A stretch of 64,000 nt of DNA from Triglochin maritima (taxonomy: Eukaryota; Streptophyta; Magnoliopsida; Alismatales; Juncaginaceae), in assembly GCA_963682175.1 (NCBI GenBank), contig OY821770.1, forward strand, positions 12,120,501-12,184,500, given 5' to 3'. Position numbers and translations under genes: made by a program. Positions 47,801-59,368 of this stretch are shown here, one piece after another. A model generated the notes under the pieces. It was not told where the DNA came from and did not search any database. It saw nothing but the letters and a program-made list of their open reading frames with translations. The number at the start of each line of letters is the position of its first letter. The stretch's first letter is position 1.

Positions 47801-48487
47801 ATGTCCGATTTTGCCCTTTGTGGGAATGTCGTTTTATTGCTTTGTATTTCATGTCATGCTATACTAGTATGATAGGGCATATAGGTGAGCTTGTCATACG
47901 GGGTATCCTTATGGAAACTCAGGCATTTTTGTTATGTTTATTTTTAGGACCGCGTTAGGTTTCGGCGGGTGGTGACCGAGGGAGATTGCACTTTGGGACT
48001 GGATCACGTTGTCTGCCTATTTCAGGTTGTCGTGATTATATGTATTAAGTATCTTCGTATTCTAATGTAATCACTCTTTTGACAAACTCTGATGTAATAT
48101 GGTGCACCAAAAATTTAGGTATTTTTATGAGTAATGTCCCCACTCCTGATGGTCTTTATCCTTGTGGTTCTTTTGATTTAAATTTTTAATTTTTTTTGCT
48201 ATTCGGGGATGTTACATTTTTGGACTTTTTAACTTTGTAATTGCATGCATGCACGTAAAACGTTGTAAACGTAACAACTAGAGAAATCACGTCACCGCCG
48301 TAACAAATGCCATTAATTACAAGAAGAAGAAGGAAACCTAGTCCAATTAGCTGCAAACACATAAGAAAACTACTCAATTATGCTTTTTAATAGAGAGTAT
48401 AAGAAAATTTTGCCAAGTACATATAATACTTGAAAAACAAGAGAATTAACCAAAATATAATCTTTTAAAAACATGTTCTTATGCACT

Positions 48488-49237
48488 TAAACCTGGGTAT
48501 CGGGTCGTACTGTACCTTGCCGGCACGGCACAGCAGCCGGGCTCCTCGGCCCGACACGACGTAGGGAGTCATGTCGGATCCGGGGTGTCGGGTCGGGTTT
48601 TCCTTGGTTGGGTCGGGTCAGGTTTTCACTAATTTATTTATTAATAATTGTTGATTCAATTCAAAAAATAATATATTGGTTCACCATCACCAGTTCGTTC
48701 TTCATCAAAATCATTTCATACCGAAGATGTTTTTTCGTAATAGTTGTACACGTAGGTCTAGGTGGATTAAGAGAGAGAGAAAGGTGGTGAGTTATCATTA
48801 TCTTCAGAATTGGATGATAAAGTCATGGAAATTACTAAATATGCAATCAAAAAGAGAATTTTTTTCCATAAATGAGAAAGTCATGATGATGATTGATTAA
48901 CTAAATTAACTACTAAAAATATTTAAAAAGTATGGGAAATAAAGAGCGGATGAGCCGCGAAATCGACGATCTGCTTGTAGCTTTTGGCATCACGCTTTAC
49001 ATCAGACTCGACTTGTCTCCACCAAAATCAGAGCAATTGAAAAAAAGATTAAATAAGATTTGGAAAGATTTGTGTGAAGAAAATGAGAGGGGTTGGGGTT
49101 TATACGGAGTATAGGAGGGTAGTTTAGTAATTTAAAAATAACACAAAAAACCAACGACTCTAAAAGTTGGTGCTGACGTCAGCATGGACACGGCATGACG
49201 CTTGTGTCGGGCCGGCACGAGCCATTACCCATGTCTA
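48488..49237. mobile_element. hAT-type MITE with 8-bp TSD TATGCACT
   Basis: A 750-bp unit beginning TAAACCTGGGTATCGGG and ending CATTACCCATGTCTA, flanked by perfect TATGCACT (48480-48487 and 49238-49245). The GC-rich subterminal parts carry GCCGGCACG and its complement. It has no transposase; the 8-bp duplication points to hAT. Confidence 0.85.
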
Positions 49238-49245
49238 TATGCACT

Positions 49246-49773
49246 CAAACAAAAGATATATTCCCATAAGATAATACCAATCACGACATGACCAATTCTG
49301 GTTCCAAATGATTGCAAAATTAATCGGGAAGAGTAGTTACGAAAGGAGGGGCGTGTGTCGCTTGTACATTCGTTGTGTCTTAACTACTTTTCTAATATGC
49401 AGCCGGATGCGACCGAGAACCTCATTGCATCCAAATGATGGAGGCTTGTTTATGCAGATCGCATATACGACGGATGTGGTCGTATATGCGGCACATCCCA
49501 CGACAACCCGTTTTGAATTTTTAAATGTTGTTTTTTAAAGTTTTCTCTGTCCCTCTGAACAAAAATAATATATTATTACTTGTATCATTGTACTATTATC
49601 TTCTCTTTTGTTTAATATTATGATACCAATGATTCAAATTAGAAAATAATATATGTTTAATATTTTTCAAATTTGTTATGAACATATATATAATTTAAAA
49701 TTAATATGTATATTATTGATGTTATTTAATTATAAACAACGTATAACCTCACGACATCCGGAAAAAAAAGTCT
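49246..49773. other. No gene; one perfect 11-bp inverted repeat
   Basis: The inverted repeat GCATATACGAC / GTCGTATATGC (49461-49471 and 49479-49489) resembles CACTA subterminal repeats like those at 18850-18900. No CACTA terminus was found nearby. Confidence 0.5.
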
Positions 49774-49776
49774 TTA

Positions 49777-50335
49777 GACCATCCGCAGCAATGACCTAGG
49801 TCATCCACCTTCTCTTTCTTCTTTCTCTCCCCGTCACGTCATCATGACTCAACCTCATATTTCTCCCTCACTATTCACCCATTAACCATGATCTAGGTCA
49901 TCCCACTCTCTTTCCTCCACATCTTTATTTTTCTTCTCAACTTTTATTTTATTCCAAAATCATTTATATTTACCAAAAACATTATTTATTTAACCATCAA
50001 TGATTACCAAATACCAAATATCATTAATTTTCTTCTCAACTTTTATTTTATCCCCAAATCATGACCCACCCCGACAGCCACGTCAGTCAATAATATCTCT
50101 CCAATTCTAACGTTATCAAAATAATACTCCAATTAATAAATACTCACCAGTTTACAAAATAATACTCCAAATCAGAAACTTAATCCTAATTATTATCAAA
50201 ATATAAACTACAACTACTTAACCTCTAATTTTTATCAAAATATAAATCCTTAATCCTTTAAAACAAATACCGAAAAAAAATCAAAAGAAAAAATTAAACC
50301 CGGCCAACCGGGGTAGGACCGCGTTAAGGTTACTC
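49777..50335. mobile_element. MITE, PIF/Harbinger-like, TSD TTA
   Basis: A 559-bp element beginning GACCATCCGCAGCAATGACC and ending AAGGTTACTC, flanked by TTA (49774-49776 and 50336-50338). The left end is nearly that of the element at 41784. Confidence 0.7.
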
Positions 50336-50338
50336 TTA

Positions 50339-50957
50339 GACCATCTGCAACAGTGACCTAGGTCATCCACGTTCTCTCTCTTCTTTCTCTCGTTGTCACG
50401 TCGTCATGACTAAATCTCATATTTCTCCCTCACTATTCACCCACATAATTAATTTTTTCTCAACTTTTATTATATTCCAAAATCAATTACATTTACCAAA
50501 AACATTATTTATTTAACCATTAATAATTACCAAATACTAAATACCATTAAAAAATCTCAACTTTTATTTTGTCCCCAAATCATAATTCACCCTGACATGA
50601 TGGTTGGGGGTCTCGCTCAAAATTTTGGATTTTGAAAATCTAACGTTATCAAAATAATGCTCCAATTTAAGAAATGCTCACCAATTTACAAAATAATACT
50701 CCAATTTAATAAATGCTCACCAATTTACAAAACAATAATCCAAATCATAACCCTGATCCTAATTATTATCAAAATATAAACTACAACTACTTAACTCCTA
50801 ATTATTTATCAAAATATAAACCCCTAATTATTAAAACAAATATCAAAACAAAAAACCAAAAAAAATCATAAAATAATTAAATCACCCATCCGGGTCGACT
50901 ACCCCATCATCCCACGGCCGGATCGTGGTTGTCGAGGGTCATCCGCGGATTATTCTC
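50339..50957. mobile_element. MITE of the same family, head-to-tail with the previous one
   Basis: Begins GACCATCTGCAACAGTGACC directly after the TTA that ends the preceding MITE, and ends near GGTCATCCGCGGATTATTCTC. It keeps the family's internal phrases (CATGACTAAATCTCATATTT, TTTATTTTGTCCCCAAATCA). Its right TSD is not clean. Confidence 0.6.
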
Positions 50958-51361
50958 AGAAATTAATTCTAGTTATATAAAATAATATACATATCAATAA
51001 AATAATTTTACCTATTTTTTTTAATATTGATAATAGTTAATAATGTTAATATATTTAATTTAAAGTCATTTTAAAAAAAATCAAATTTTTTTTATGGAAA
51101 TATATTTTTTATTTATTTTCATTTTTTAAAATTATTTTTTTAACCAAAGATTGATCTCCAAATAACGTATAAGTATAGGGTATTTGGTTATTTGTTTTAA
51201 TTTTCAAAAAAATAATTCTAATTATATAAATCAATAAAAAATTATTAAACATATAAAAAGTAATTTTTAATCATTTATTAAAAAAATCAACCAACCTAAG
51301 GGGGTTGAGATCAGATCCCCTCGTACACGACCCCAAAGAGCACCCGTTGAGGGTGCTCTTA
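50958..51361. other. AT-rich spacer ending in a MITE-type terminus
   Basis: No gene. It ends with the hairpin GAGCACCC-GTTGA-GGGTGCTC followed by TTA, which looks like a MITE terminus facing the next element. It is probably the right part of another damaged MITE. Confidence 0.4.
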
Positions 51362-51865
51362 GAGCATTCCTTAACGCATCAAATGTTAAGGTCGTGACCA
51401 GGTCGGTCATACATGACCTTGAATTTTTTTTGTTAACGCATCAAATGTTACGATCGTTTGGACAACCGGGTCGACGACCCGGTCATCCATTATTTTATTT
51501 TTTTTTTTGATTTTTTTTGTTTTGATTTTTTTTTGTTTTGATTTTTTTAATTTTTTTGTTTGAGTTTTTTTATAATTTTGTTTTTTGAAAATTCATTTTA
51601 TAATTGTGTTGAGTTTTTAGAATTTTTTTAAATTTTTTACTAAGATGGACCCCGAAATGATGTGGAGGAGATATGTAGGTTTTGTTGGGTTGTGGTTAAG
51701 AGGTGAATAGTGTAAGAAAGAGAAGAATGTAGGTTGAGGAAAGAGAAAGCTGATGTGGAAGAGAGTGAAAATAAATTTTGAAGAGAGAGAGAGCTGATGA
51801 CCGGGTGGTCCAGGTCATGGTTAGTGATGACCGGGTCGTTCAGGTCATGGTTAGTGAGCGAACTC
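51362..51865. mobile_element. MITE with duplicated termini at both ends
   Basis: A 504-bp element beginning GAGCATTCCTTAACGCATC after TTA and ending AGTGAGCGAACTC. The left terminal phrase TTAACGCATCAAATGTTA occurs twice (51371 and 51433). The right terminal phrase of 30 bp starting GATGACCGGG occurs twice in direct tandem (51796-51825 and 51826-51855). PIF/Harbinger-like by its ends; the right TSD (TAG) is imperfect. Confidence 0.6.
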
Positions 51866-53618
51866 TAGCTGGCTATTTATAGATTTGTTGCTCTAGAAAA
51901 TGAAGATTATGCCTATCTAAACCTAAACAATCATGTTTCAATGTACTTTTTTTATTTTCTTGTATGTTCTTGTCTTGCTTTCATTTTTACCTATCAATTC
52001 TATAGGTTCAGCAGGTGCACGTTTCCTAATCAAATGGCCAAGACCACCTCCTCAACCTACAAAAAGTTAAAGCTAAAGTAAAGGAATGAATGATGACATA
52101 CCAATGTACTGTCTTCAAATATTCGATCGTTTGCTCAATTCAACGTTTTGGAGCTATTCAAAGTTAATGCACTTGTGCTGAAAATGGGTTTACACGCTAA
52201 CACGTTCTTTAAATAATTAGTGGGGTTTTTTTATAAAAAAAAAAAGTTTGTACGATATTCAGACTAAGGTTGAGTGGTCACTAGAATTCGACTTTTAAGG
52301 AATGCAGCATGTTTGGTTGCTAGTGAAAAAGTTTACTAAACATTTAAGTACACTAAACTTTCAAGAAGTTTACTAAACATATGTACAACTACAGTTTTGC
52401 TCTACTAACTTCATCAAAAAGTAAAGAATTTAACTTTGGAATGTTTTCATCACTGCCATTGTAGTTGTTAAGAACAACACGGGAGAAGTCAAAAAACACA
52501 TAATCCACAACTTTGATAATCAAATAACATACAACCATAAAATCTGATAAGATACAACTCAGTCCCCAAAACCCAAGAAAATCAGACAAATACACCCCAA
52601 ATCCCATGAAAAATCCCAACTTCAGATAAAATCACCCACAAATCAAACATAAAAACGAAGATAATGTACCAGATGATGGTCATCGACGTTTGTGCTTGAA
52701 ATCGCGAATGGAAACCCCTACCTGTAGTCATCCAAACCCAATCCCGTTGTGGAACCCTAGCCGCAATCAACCTGACTCGCCGCGCGGAACATGGGATAAA
52801 CTCGTGCAGCATCGACAACGTCCAATGAAATCGAAGAAGGGGAGAAAATGAAGAAGAGCTTGGAGGGTGGAGAAAGGATTGGATTCCTTTGCTTTCGGGG
52901 AGTGAGACCAAGCTCGTTCAGAAGGCAGTTATCAAGCCCAATCAACAAAGTCTCGTGTATGACCTAATCCATGCTTGCTCATCATATGATTTAATTTATT
53001 AATTCCTTGTATAGCAAGATTGGTTTAGATAAGTCTCACACTTCTTATCTGTACAGAAGTGTAGTAACTCTCCATAAGACCATAACTATCAATCATCTCT
53101 CTAATAGGTGATCCATAGAGGAGATTTCATTACATGTGAGATTGTTCGTGTGAATGCTGAAGTCCAACACAATATGTTCCCATATGAGCAATTCAATTAC
53201 AATTGAAGAATAAAATGATTGCCATACCACAATTTATAAAGTATCAGCAGAGCCCAACTGACATGAACATGAACATGAAATGAAGCACACACATTAACTC
53301 AACAAAACTTCTAAATCACAGTAGAGAAAATGACCCTCAAAACTCACTCCCAACACCAAACTAAATCAAGTATTACTGAAGTGAGACAAAATTAAAATTA
53401 AAAAAAATCAACACCACCAGATTCCTGTGCTCTCAAAATTCACAGAAACCAGAAATATGAAGAAATTAAGATTCTATATTAGAGGACAAACAGGGAGAAA
53501 ATCTGCTATATATTTCAGATTCCTCCCTGTATGTTGATGTGAAGACATTTTTATGTTGATTTCTGATGTCAATAGCATAAAAGAATTTAAGCTAAACTAA
53601 ACAAAATTACTACGTAAG
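51866..53618. other. 3' flank of the TNP gene; unassigned ORFs only
   Basis: Non-coding as far as I can tell. Two overlapping minus-strand ORFs (52582-52911 and 52757-52948) lie in a GC-richer patch that looks exon-like. Neither shows a known family, so they are not called as genes. The part next to 53618 should hold the 3' untranslated region of the TNP gene. Confidence 0.4.
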
Positions 53619-56597
53619 TCAACTAAATTGGATGTTCGCACGGAGTCTGGTAAGTTTGCTTAGAATTTCTCTAGCAGACACGGTGTCAGGATGTTGCTCT
53701 CCGTGTATTGACGTTCTAATGAAGATCGCCTTTCGGATAAGATCGTCCCCAACGTCGTACTGCCCGCCTCTCAGCAGTAGCTTTGTTCGTGTTTCCAAAA
53801 CATTGGCTTTCAGAAGTGCTAGTTCCTGCCAAAGGTAAGTATGCTGGGATTGCGATTGGATGGGCCTACCGCAGCAGAGGGATTTGTCGAACCACTTCTC
53901 ATCCCTCGAAAGCAGGGATTCTGCAGTCACTTCCAATGCATCGGTGCAAAGACGCAGGAGTTCCAGAGCAGCATTGCATCTGGAAAATGTCACGAAAGTA
54001 TGGATTGCGAGTGGCAGAACAATCTGTTTTACAAGGACTATCAACTCGGCAGGCTTTGGTTCCACAACTACAGGATCTGTCCCAAATCCAAACAACAAAA
54101 AGCAAACTGCCCATAAATGCTCGGGGCATTGAGAGATTGATCCTCGGAGACTGACCGCTTGAACCATAGCTTGTGCAACTTTGGTGGTCCCACGCTTCCG
54201 AGCATAGAGCTTGATAAGCTCATGGAAATGGATACAGTCAGGAGAAGTGCTGCTCCTCGCAATGCCAAATTGTATCAGCATTGACGATGCATCAGCTTCT
54301 GACTTCTTTATTTGCGATGTCGTGAACCTGCAAGCTAAGATGTGAAGACATTTCTTCCATAACTTTGAATTCTGATGCTTGTCTGGGATTTTGTTTGCTG
54401 CCAGCGCTAGAAGTGGTATTGGAATTACAGACGCAGCAAACCAGCCACTCACCTGAACCATTCTGGTTGCCAAACATCCTGGCCCCTCCGCATGGTCAAA
54501 TATCGAAAAAGACACTTCTAAGAGTTGCATCAGGAACATATTTTTCTTCAAAGTTGCACCTTCCCTGTCATTCCATGTCAGATCTCTTAAAGGCACTCGG
54601 TTAACGGTATCAAGTAGCCTACTTGGGCTTATGGGAAGCTCGGACAATATAGCTCCAACAATTCCTAGACCAAGTGTGAGCCTTCCAAGATTTTCTTCAA
54701 TGACTTGGAGAGCGTCGAATTCAAAAACTGGGTAGTCCTTAGTACCTCCTTTCATTAAAGAAAGTGCCTCGACACTTGACAAAAACCCAAGTGTTAAAGG
54801 CTCCAAGTTCATTATCCGCGGCAAGCGAGTTGTAATTATGAAATGTGTCTCCCCACCAAAGCGTGGTAGGAGATCCATGATCGTTTTTCTATCCCACCAA
54901 TCCTTCTCGCTCTCTAGATTATCAATCACCACCAGATACGGCATATCTCTCATTAGCTCCTTCCTCAACCGTATGATTGCTTCTTCCTCTTGCTTCTCAA
55001 AGCATTTTGCCTTTCCTTTTTTGAAACAATCGGTTTCAATGCTGACGTCTACATCCAAGAAAGAGCGCATGTTCAAGTAGTTCTGCCGAATGTATCTTGT
55101 TTCTCCACCAACCCAAAGAACCATCTTGTACCTCTGGGAGAATCGGTACGCATACTCCAGCACTAGTTCTGTCTTCCCAATGCCCGATTCTCCACAAACA
55201 CAAGCTATGCCTTTCCCATACAATGGCTTCATTGTTTTCTTCTTTCTTCCGCTCTTTTTAACACCACAAAACTGCCGTTGAGGCATGCCTAAGCTTTGCA
55301 TTTCAATTTCCTTCTTGGACTCCTTCCAAACAACATGCTCTTTCCCTCGGCTACTGCATTCCGACCGCTGGTCCTTCCCACTTTCATCGCTCTTGTTATT
55401 CTTGTTTCGACAAATAGTCACACTTTTTCGTCTATGTCTAGGTTTCAACTCAACAAATTCCCCCTCTCCATCTCCACTCACATCACCGAACAGCATTAGC
55501 TCCAACTCCGAAAGTTCTTTTTTTCTTCCAACAAAAGTTTCATTTTGGGCAAACGGAAACTCTACCTTTTCTACCCGTTCCCTCCATCTATTCACTCTAT
55601 CGACAGCGCTCCTCCGCCCCAACATCATAGCCAAGATGATAACTGCATTAAGTATACAATCCCTCCAATTGCCATCATTAGCTTCCAGTCTGTAATCTTC
55701 CATCCTCATTAGCTCGTCAACCGCTTCCCTCCACTCTTTCTCCAATCCATCATACAGCATCCATAACTCCCCTCCATGTTTCTCCCAAAGCTCACCCCTT
55801 CTCTCAGTTATGTCCCTTGCGATGCAGTCGCTTGCCCCCAAGTCAAAGAAAATCGGAACCAAAATTTTCCTGGACAGAAAATTAACAAGCTCTTCCATAC
55901 TATACGCGTTTCCAAATGATTTCTTCGTCAAGATCACCACACCAAAAGTAGCTGAATTCATTGCTCTCGAAACCAAATCGTGGCTCCGAGCACTTCTACA
56001 TCGAGCTCTGTCGGCCGCAAAGCAGCTTATGCCATAGAATTCTAACTCCGCCCGTAGCCAGTTGGTGAACCGTAGCAATGCCGGTTTACGTCCATGAAAG
56101 CCTATGTAGACATCACAAGTTCTGGGCTTCTTTGTTGATGAGAGTAGGGACGAACCCCGAATAAAAGCAAACTTCCCTTGTTTCTTACCAGCCTTTCTCT
56201 GCTTCTTCCTGCCTGGACTGCAATGGCTCGTCTCCTGGCTGTCACTAGAGGAACTGTCATTGATCCGAGATGTGGACAATGGATCCGATGCTCTCCCGTA
56301 CTCAAAATGGGAAGTGCAACTGCTTTGGAGAGGTGAAACATTGGATGCAGTGAAAGCGAGGTTCGATGAAATTGTGGAGTCCTTGACCAAATGGCTGGAA
56401 GAACTTGTTAAGGGGGTAGCACCAGAATGTATGAGGTTCTCAGGTAGGGTCGCATCAGACCCGTTAATTTTGGGTGATCTTGGGGAGAAGAATGGAGACT
56501 GACACGCCGAGACGAATGCAGAGGAAGATGAAGAAAGGGTCCTTGAGGTTGACGTTGGCGCTGCCCCAGATTTGGAGCTTTCTTTTTTAGGCTCCAT
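53619..56597 (-). CDS. TIR-NB-ARC-TPR protein of the conserved TNP/XTNX class
   Basis: A single-exon 992-residue protein. Residues 1-155 are a Ser-rich, basic N-terminal extension. A TIR domain follows (about 158-260): CDVYIGFHGR, the helix LLRFTNWLRAELEFYGI, and YSMEEL, where E236 sits at the position of the catalytic NADase glutamate. The NB-ARC domain (about 350-800) has the P-loop GESGIGKTE (469-477, K475, T476), kinase-2 YLVVIDNLE (554-562, D559), RNBS-B FIITTR (586-591), a GLPL-like LTLGLGIVGAIL (640-651) and, at the MHD position, IHFHEL (789-794). A basic insert (about 380-460) precedes the P-loop. The C-terminus has TPR-like helices (about 918-985, including GEQHPDTVSAREIL) and no LRR. 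This layout is that of the Arabidopsis proteins annotated 'TIR-NBS class' that are kept across seed plants. Family knowledge suggests a TIR enzyme in immunity or cell-death signalling that works outside the classical pathway; that role is inferred. The start at 56597 opens the only long frame. Confidence 0.92.
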   Translation of the reverse strand: MEPKKESSKSGAAPTSTSRTLSSSSSAFVSACQSPFFSPRSPKINGSDATLPENLIHSGATPLTSSSSHLVKDSTISSNLAFTASNVSPLQSSCTSHFEYGRASDPLSTSRINDSSSSDSQETSHCSPGRKKQRKAGKKQGKFAFIRGSSLLSSTKKPRTCDVYIGFHGRKPALLRFTNWLRAELEFYGISCFAADRARCRSARSHDLVSRAMNSATFGVVILTKKSFGNAYSMEELVNFLSRKILVPIFFDLGASDCIARDITERRGELWEKHGGELWMLYDGLEKEWREAVDELMRMEDYRLEANDGNWRDCILNAVIILAMMLGRRSAVDRVNRWRERVEKVEFPFAQNETFVGRKKELSELELMLFGDVSGDGEGEFVELKPRHRRKSVTICRNKNNKSDESGKDQRSECSSRGKEHVVWKESKKEIEMQSLGMPQRQFCGVKKSGRKKKTMKPLYGKGIACVCGESGIGKTELVLEYAYRFSQRYKMVLWVGGETRYIRQNYLNMRSFLDVDVSIETDCFKKGKAKCFEKQEEEAIIRLRKELMRDMPYLVVIDNLESEKDWWDRKTIMDLLPRFGGETHFIITTRLPRIMNLEPLTLGFLSSVEALSLMKGGTKDYPVFEFDALQVIEENLGRLTLGLGIVGAILSELPISPSRLLDTVNRVPLRDLTWNDREGATLKKNMFLMQLLEVSFSIFDHAEGPGCLATRMVQVSGWFAASVIPIPLLALAANKIPDKHQNSKLWKKCLHILACRFTTSQIKKSEADASSMLIQFGIARSSTSPDCIHFHELIKLYARKRGTTKVAQAMVQAVSLRGSISQCPEHLWAVCFLLFGFGTDPVVVEPKPAELIVLVKQIVLPLAIHTFVTFSRCNAALELLRLCTDALEVTAESLLSRDEKWFDKSLCCGRPIQSQSQHTYLWQELALLKANVLETRTKLLLRGGQYDVGDDLIRKAIFIRTSIHGEQHPDTVSAREILSKLTRLRANIQFS

Positions 56598-58340
56598 GTA
56601 TCCATCTTAGCATGCTGTGCCACTGTCAGATTATTTGAACCTTCATGGACTCCCAACAAAATCTAAACAAACAAGCAGAATGAAATTGTCGAATCAAATA
56701 AAAACACCAAACAGTCATAGAACATATAATAGCAAAATGATGAATGCTGATCCTGGGAAATTTATAGGACGGATGCATCGTGTTAAAGCCTAAAAGAAAT
56801 TTCAACATTTCATAAGAAATGATTGACCGGATTCTGAGACAGCTGATGTTATCTGTAGATTAAGTTCAGTTAACAAATATGCATGATCGGAAGCAATATA
56901 CCTGTAGTAAGTGTTACACTGTGCAAAATGGACTTTGTGATTAATCTATAAATGACGTTTTCGATTTACCACCAAGGATAGAGAAGGATATCATTTTGGC
57001 AGCAATGCATAGCAAGTTAGCAACACGCTCAACTAGAATCAACTCGCCAATAATTTATGCCCATTCCAGAAATAAAATTAACTTGCTTCAGACAATATTT
57101 AAACAGAAAAATTGCATTAAGAAAACTTTTTAACTCTTCTCAGAACCTAAAAAAGTTGGAATTAAGCGACAGAAGTCTGAAACCCAATAGTTATAGGATA
57201 TCAAACATACATATCTAGAATTTGAAAACACGCTATAAGATAAGAATTTTAATGGGGAATTTTTTTTATGGAAAACTCACTTTTGAATTCTATGAAGTAT
57301 GAAGTGGCGACAAGGATAATATGTTTGGGCTATCCTAAAAAAAATTAAGGGTTATGAAACAAATGATACTAAACAAACATTCCCATGACTTACAAAACTA
57401 CTACAAGAAATGCCAGAAACATAATTCCAAGAAAAATAAAATAGAGAAATCACCCAACTTGAAGAAATGGCCCAAAAGTTTTTGGGATAATAAGGAGAAA
57501 CTTCAAAGGCTGTGTGAAATAAGAAAAGGGTCAGAGGTTCCTTAATAAATGTTAGGCAAGATGTCATGTGTTTGTCGTTGAAAAGGAGAAGTCACACAAG
57601 AAATCCCAAAAACAACAAAATAATGTAAAATGTGCGGAACGCATGGGATAAATCCGTACATGCAAATTAGATTCACTCATTCACAAAACCAACAAAAAGG
57701 ACAAATGGGATTCCAAAAATACTCAAATCCAAATCAACAAAAAAGGAGACAAAAAGGAGAAAAAAAGGGGTAAAAGGACATTATCTCCTGGAATATAAAA
57801 ACACAAACCTTGAAATAAAATCTCAAAATATCTTTGAGATCTAGAAACTTACCCCACAAATGCCCCAACCAGATCTGAAATTCAACATCATGGTCAAATC
57901 CATGTCACAAATCTAAGTCAAAGTTGAACTAAAAACAGCCCAAAACACCAAAAAACATAAGTTTTTACCCACATCAGATCTAAAAACCTCCATTCCACAA
58001 ATCCTACACAAATTCCAACCGAAACCCATTTCCTCTTGCCCCAAAACAAATCCAAATCCAAAGTCTCAGCACTCAAATCCCAATTTTGCCCAAACCACAT
58101 CTGCAAATACCACTTAAAGAACTCTACAAAGGTGATTTTTTTTTTAAAACCAGAACTCGATTAGCATAGGAATCCATGATTTTGATGCATAAGAAGCAAA
58201 AACTCACATTTGGGTTCACTTTGCCTTTAATCTTCTTCCAAAAAAATCCCACACAAGAGCCAAACACGCCACCTTTTTCTTTTCTTTTCTCCTCCTCTGG
58301 TGTCACTTCTCTGCAGAGTAACGGGAAGAAAGCAGAGGAG
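56598..58340 (-). other. 5' leader region of the TNP gene
   Basis: No competing gene is seen. A purine-rich segment on the minus strand near 58260-58340 (GGAGGAGAAAAGAAAAG) could be the first leader exon, with an intron before the ATG. The start site cannot be fixed. Confidence 0.35.
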
Positions 58341-59368
58341 AGAAAAAGGACATTTTATTTATTTGTTTGTTTATGTTAGCATTATATATGCTGAGACTTG
58401 ATCTTGCGTGGGTGTATTATTTGATTATTTGCCAGTTATCCTCATGTGAACAAATGCCAAGTTTTGTAACTCGTTACTGTTCCAACTCTGCATGGGGGAA
58501 CAGTGATGCTTTTTTCTTGTTTTTTTTTCTTTCTGAAAAGTTTTTCCCCATCTTTTTCGTCAAGGGTACGATTAGCTTACAAATAAGTCGTAAAGAAACT
58601 AGGAAATTAGATTTCTAAGATTAGTTCTGGATGTTTGGTTTGTAGGAAATTTTAAAAGTTATTGAACTAAATTATATAATTTCTAGATGTTTGGTTTCTG
58701 AAAGTATCGAAGAGATACTCGTCCACTTCTACATAAAAATTAAAAAAAGTACAGTTCCATCTATTTTAGCTAAAAATATCTATTCTACTTATGTCATCAG
58801 GATATTGAATGCGTTTTCTTCGTTATATCGTAATGAATTAAAATTTTAGAAACTTAAGTTTGAAATTAGAATTAGAGTTTTCCAGAAGTTTGTTGTGCAA
58901 ATGTTTGTCCAGGTGGAGTTGTTAGTTGTCATTGGAAGTGTCAAGTTTGAGGAGTTGTGACAGTTCAAACGTTTGGTTTTTACCAAATCAGTTCGGGGGT
59001 GTGGACAGCTGATTTTGTTTCCATTAACGACTCTCTTTTGGACTTTTGGAGAAACTTGATCGAACGCCCATGTGAATCAATGTGATTATATTCATCACAC
59101 TCAAATAACATCGTACTTTTATCTTGTTGCTTAGGTATTTATTATAGGAGTTAATTACATTTTGCTCACTAGTACTAATCTGACTCAAATTACAACAATA
59201 TTGGACTTCCGATTCGATTTGAACTTTCAGGTAAAATAAAATTTAAGAGTATATTAGGGATACAACGTAAAAATTACAAGAAAAAAAGGTGACAATGTGT
59301 TTTAATAATGAATTTTTAAAATTGAAGAGGATAAAATGTTAAAAAATGAAAATTCAAGATCCGTGAGC

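Larger units (their letters stand above)
45999..48216 (+). mobile_element. Gypsy family B solo LTR with TSD TTTTT
   Basis: A 2,218-bp copy with ends TGTAAAGACCTTAACC and CGGGGATGTTACA, flanked by TTTTT (45994-45998 and 48217-48221; low information because it is a homopolymer). It is collinear with the B copy at 20705-25080 and in the same orientation. The palindrome array is at 46571-46838 and a TATA-like TATTATAG at 47007-47014. The second half has tandem GTGTGGCGGCGG-like phrases (47360-47780) that give long overlapping ORFs on both strands, which I treat as by-products. Confidence 0.88.

Noticed and set aside
47136..47958. Long overlapping ORFs on both strands (up to 189 codons)
   Set aside because: They lie in the GC-rich, internally repeated second half of a Gypsy B solo LTR. 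Both strands are open and the frames follow the repeat unit. No protein family is recognisable.
52582..52948. Two overlapping minus-strand ORFs (109 and 63 codons) in an exon-like patch
   Set aside because: Two frames overlap, no family is recognisable, and no splice partner could be identified. They may be part of a transcript but cannot be called as genes.
53783..56502. Many plus-strand ORFs opposite the TNP gene
   Set aside because: They are antisense shadows of the 992-codon frame and show no domains.
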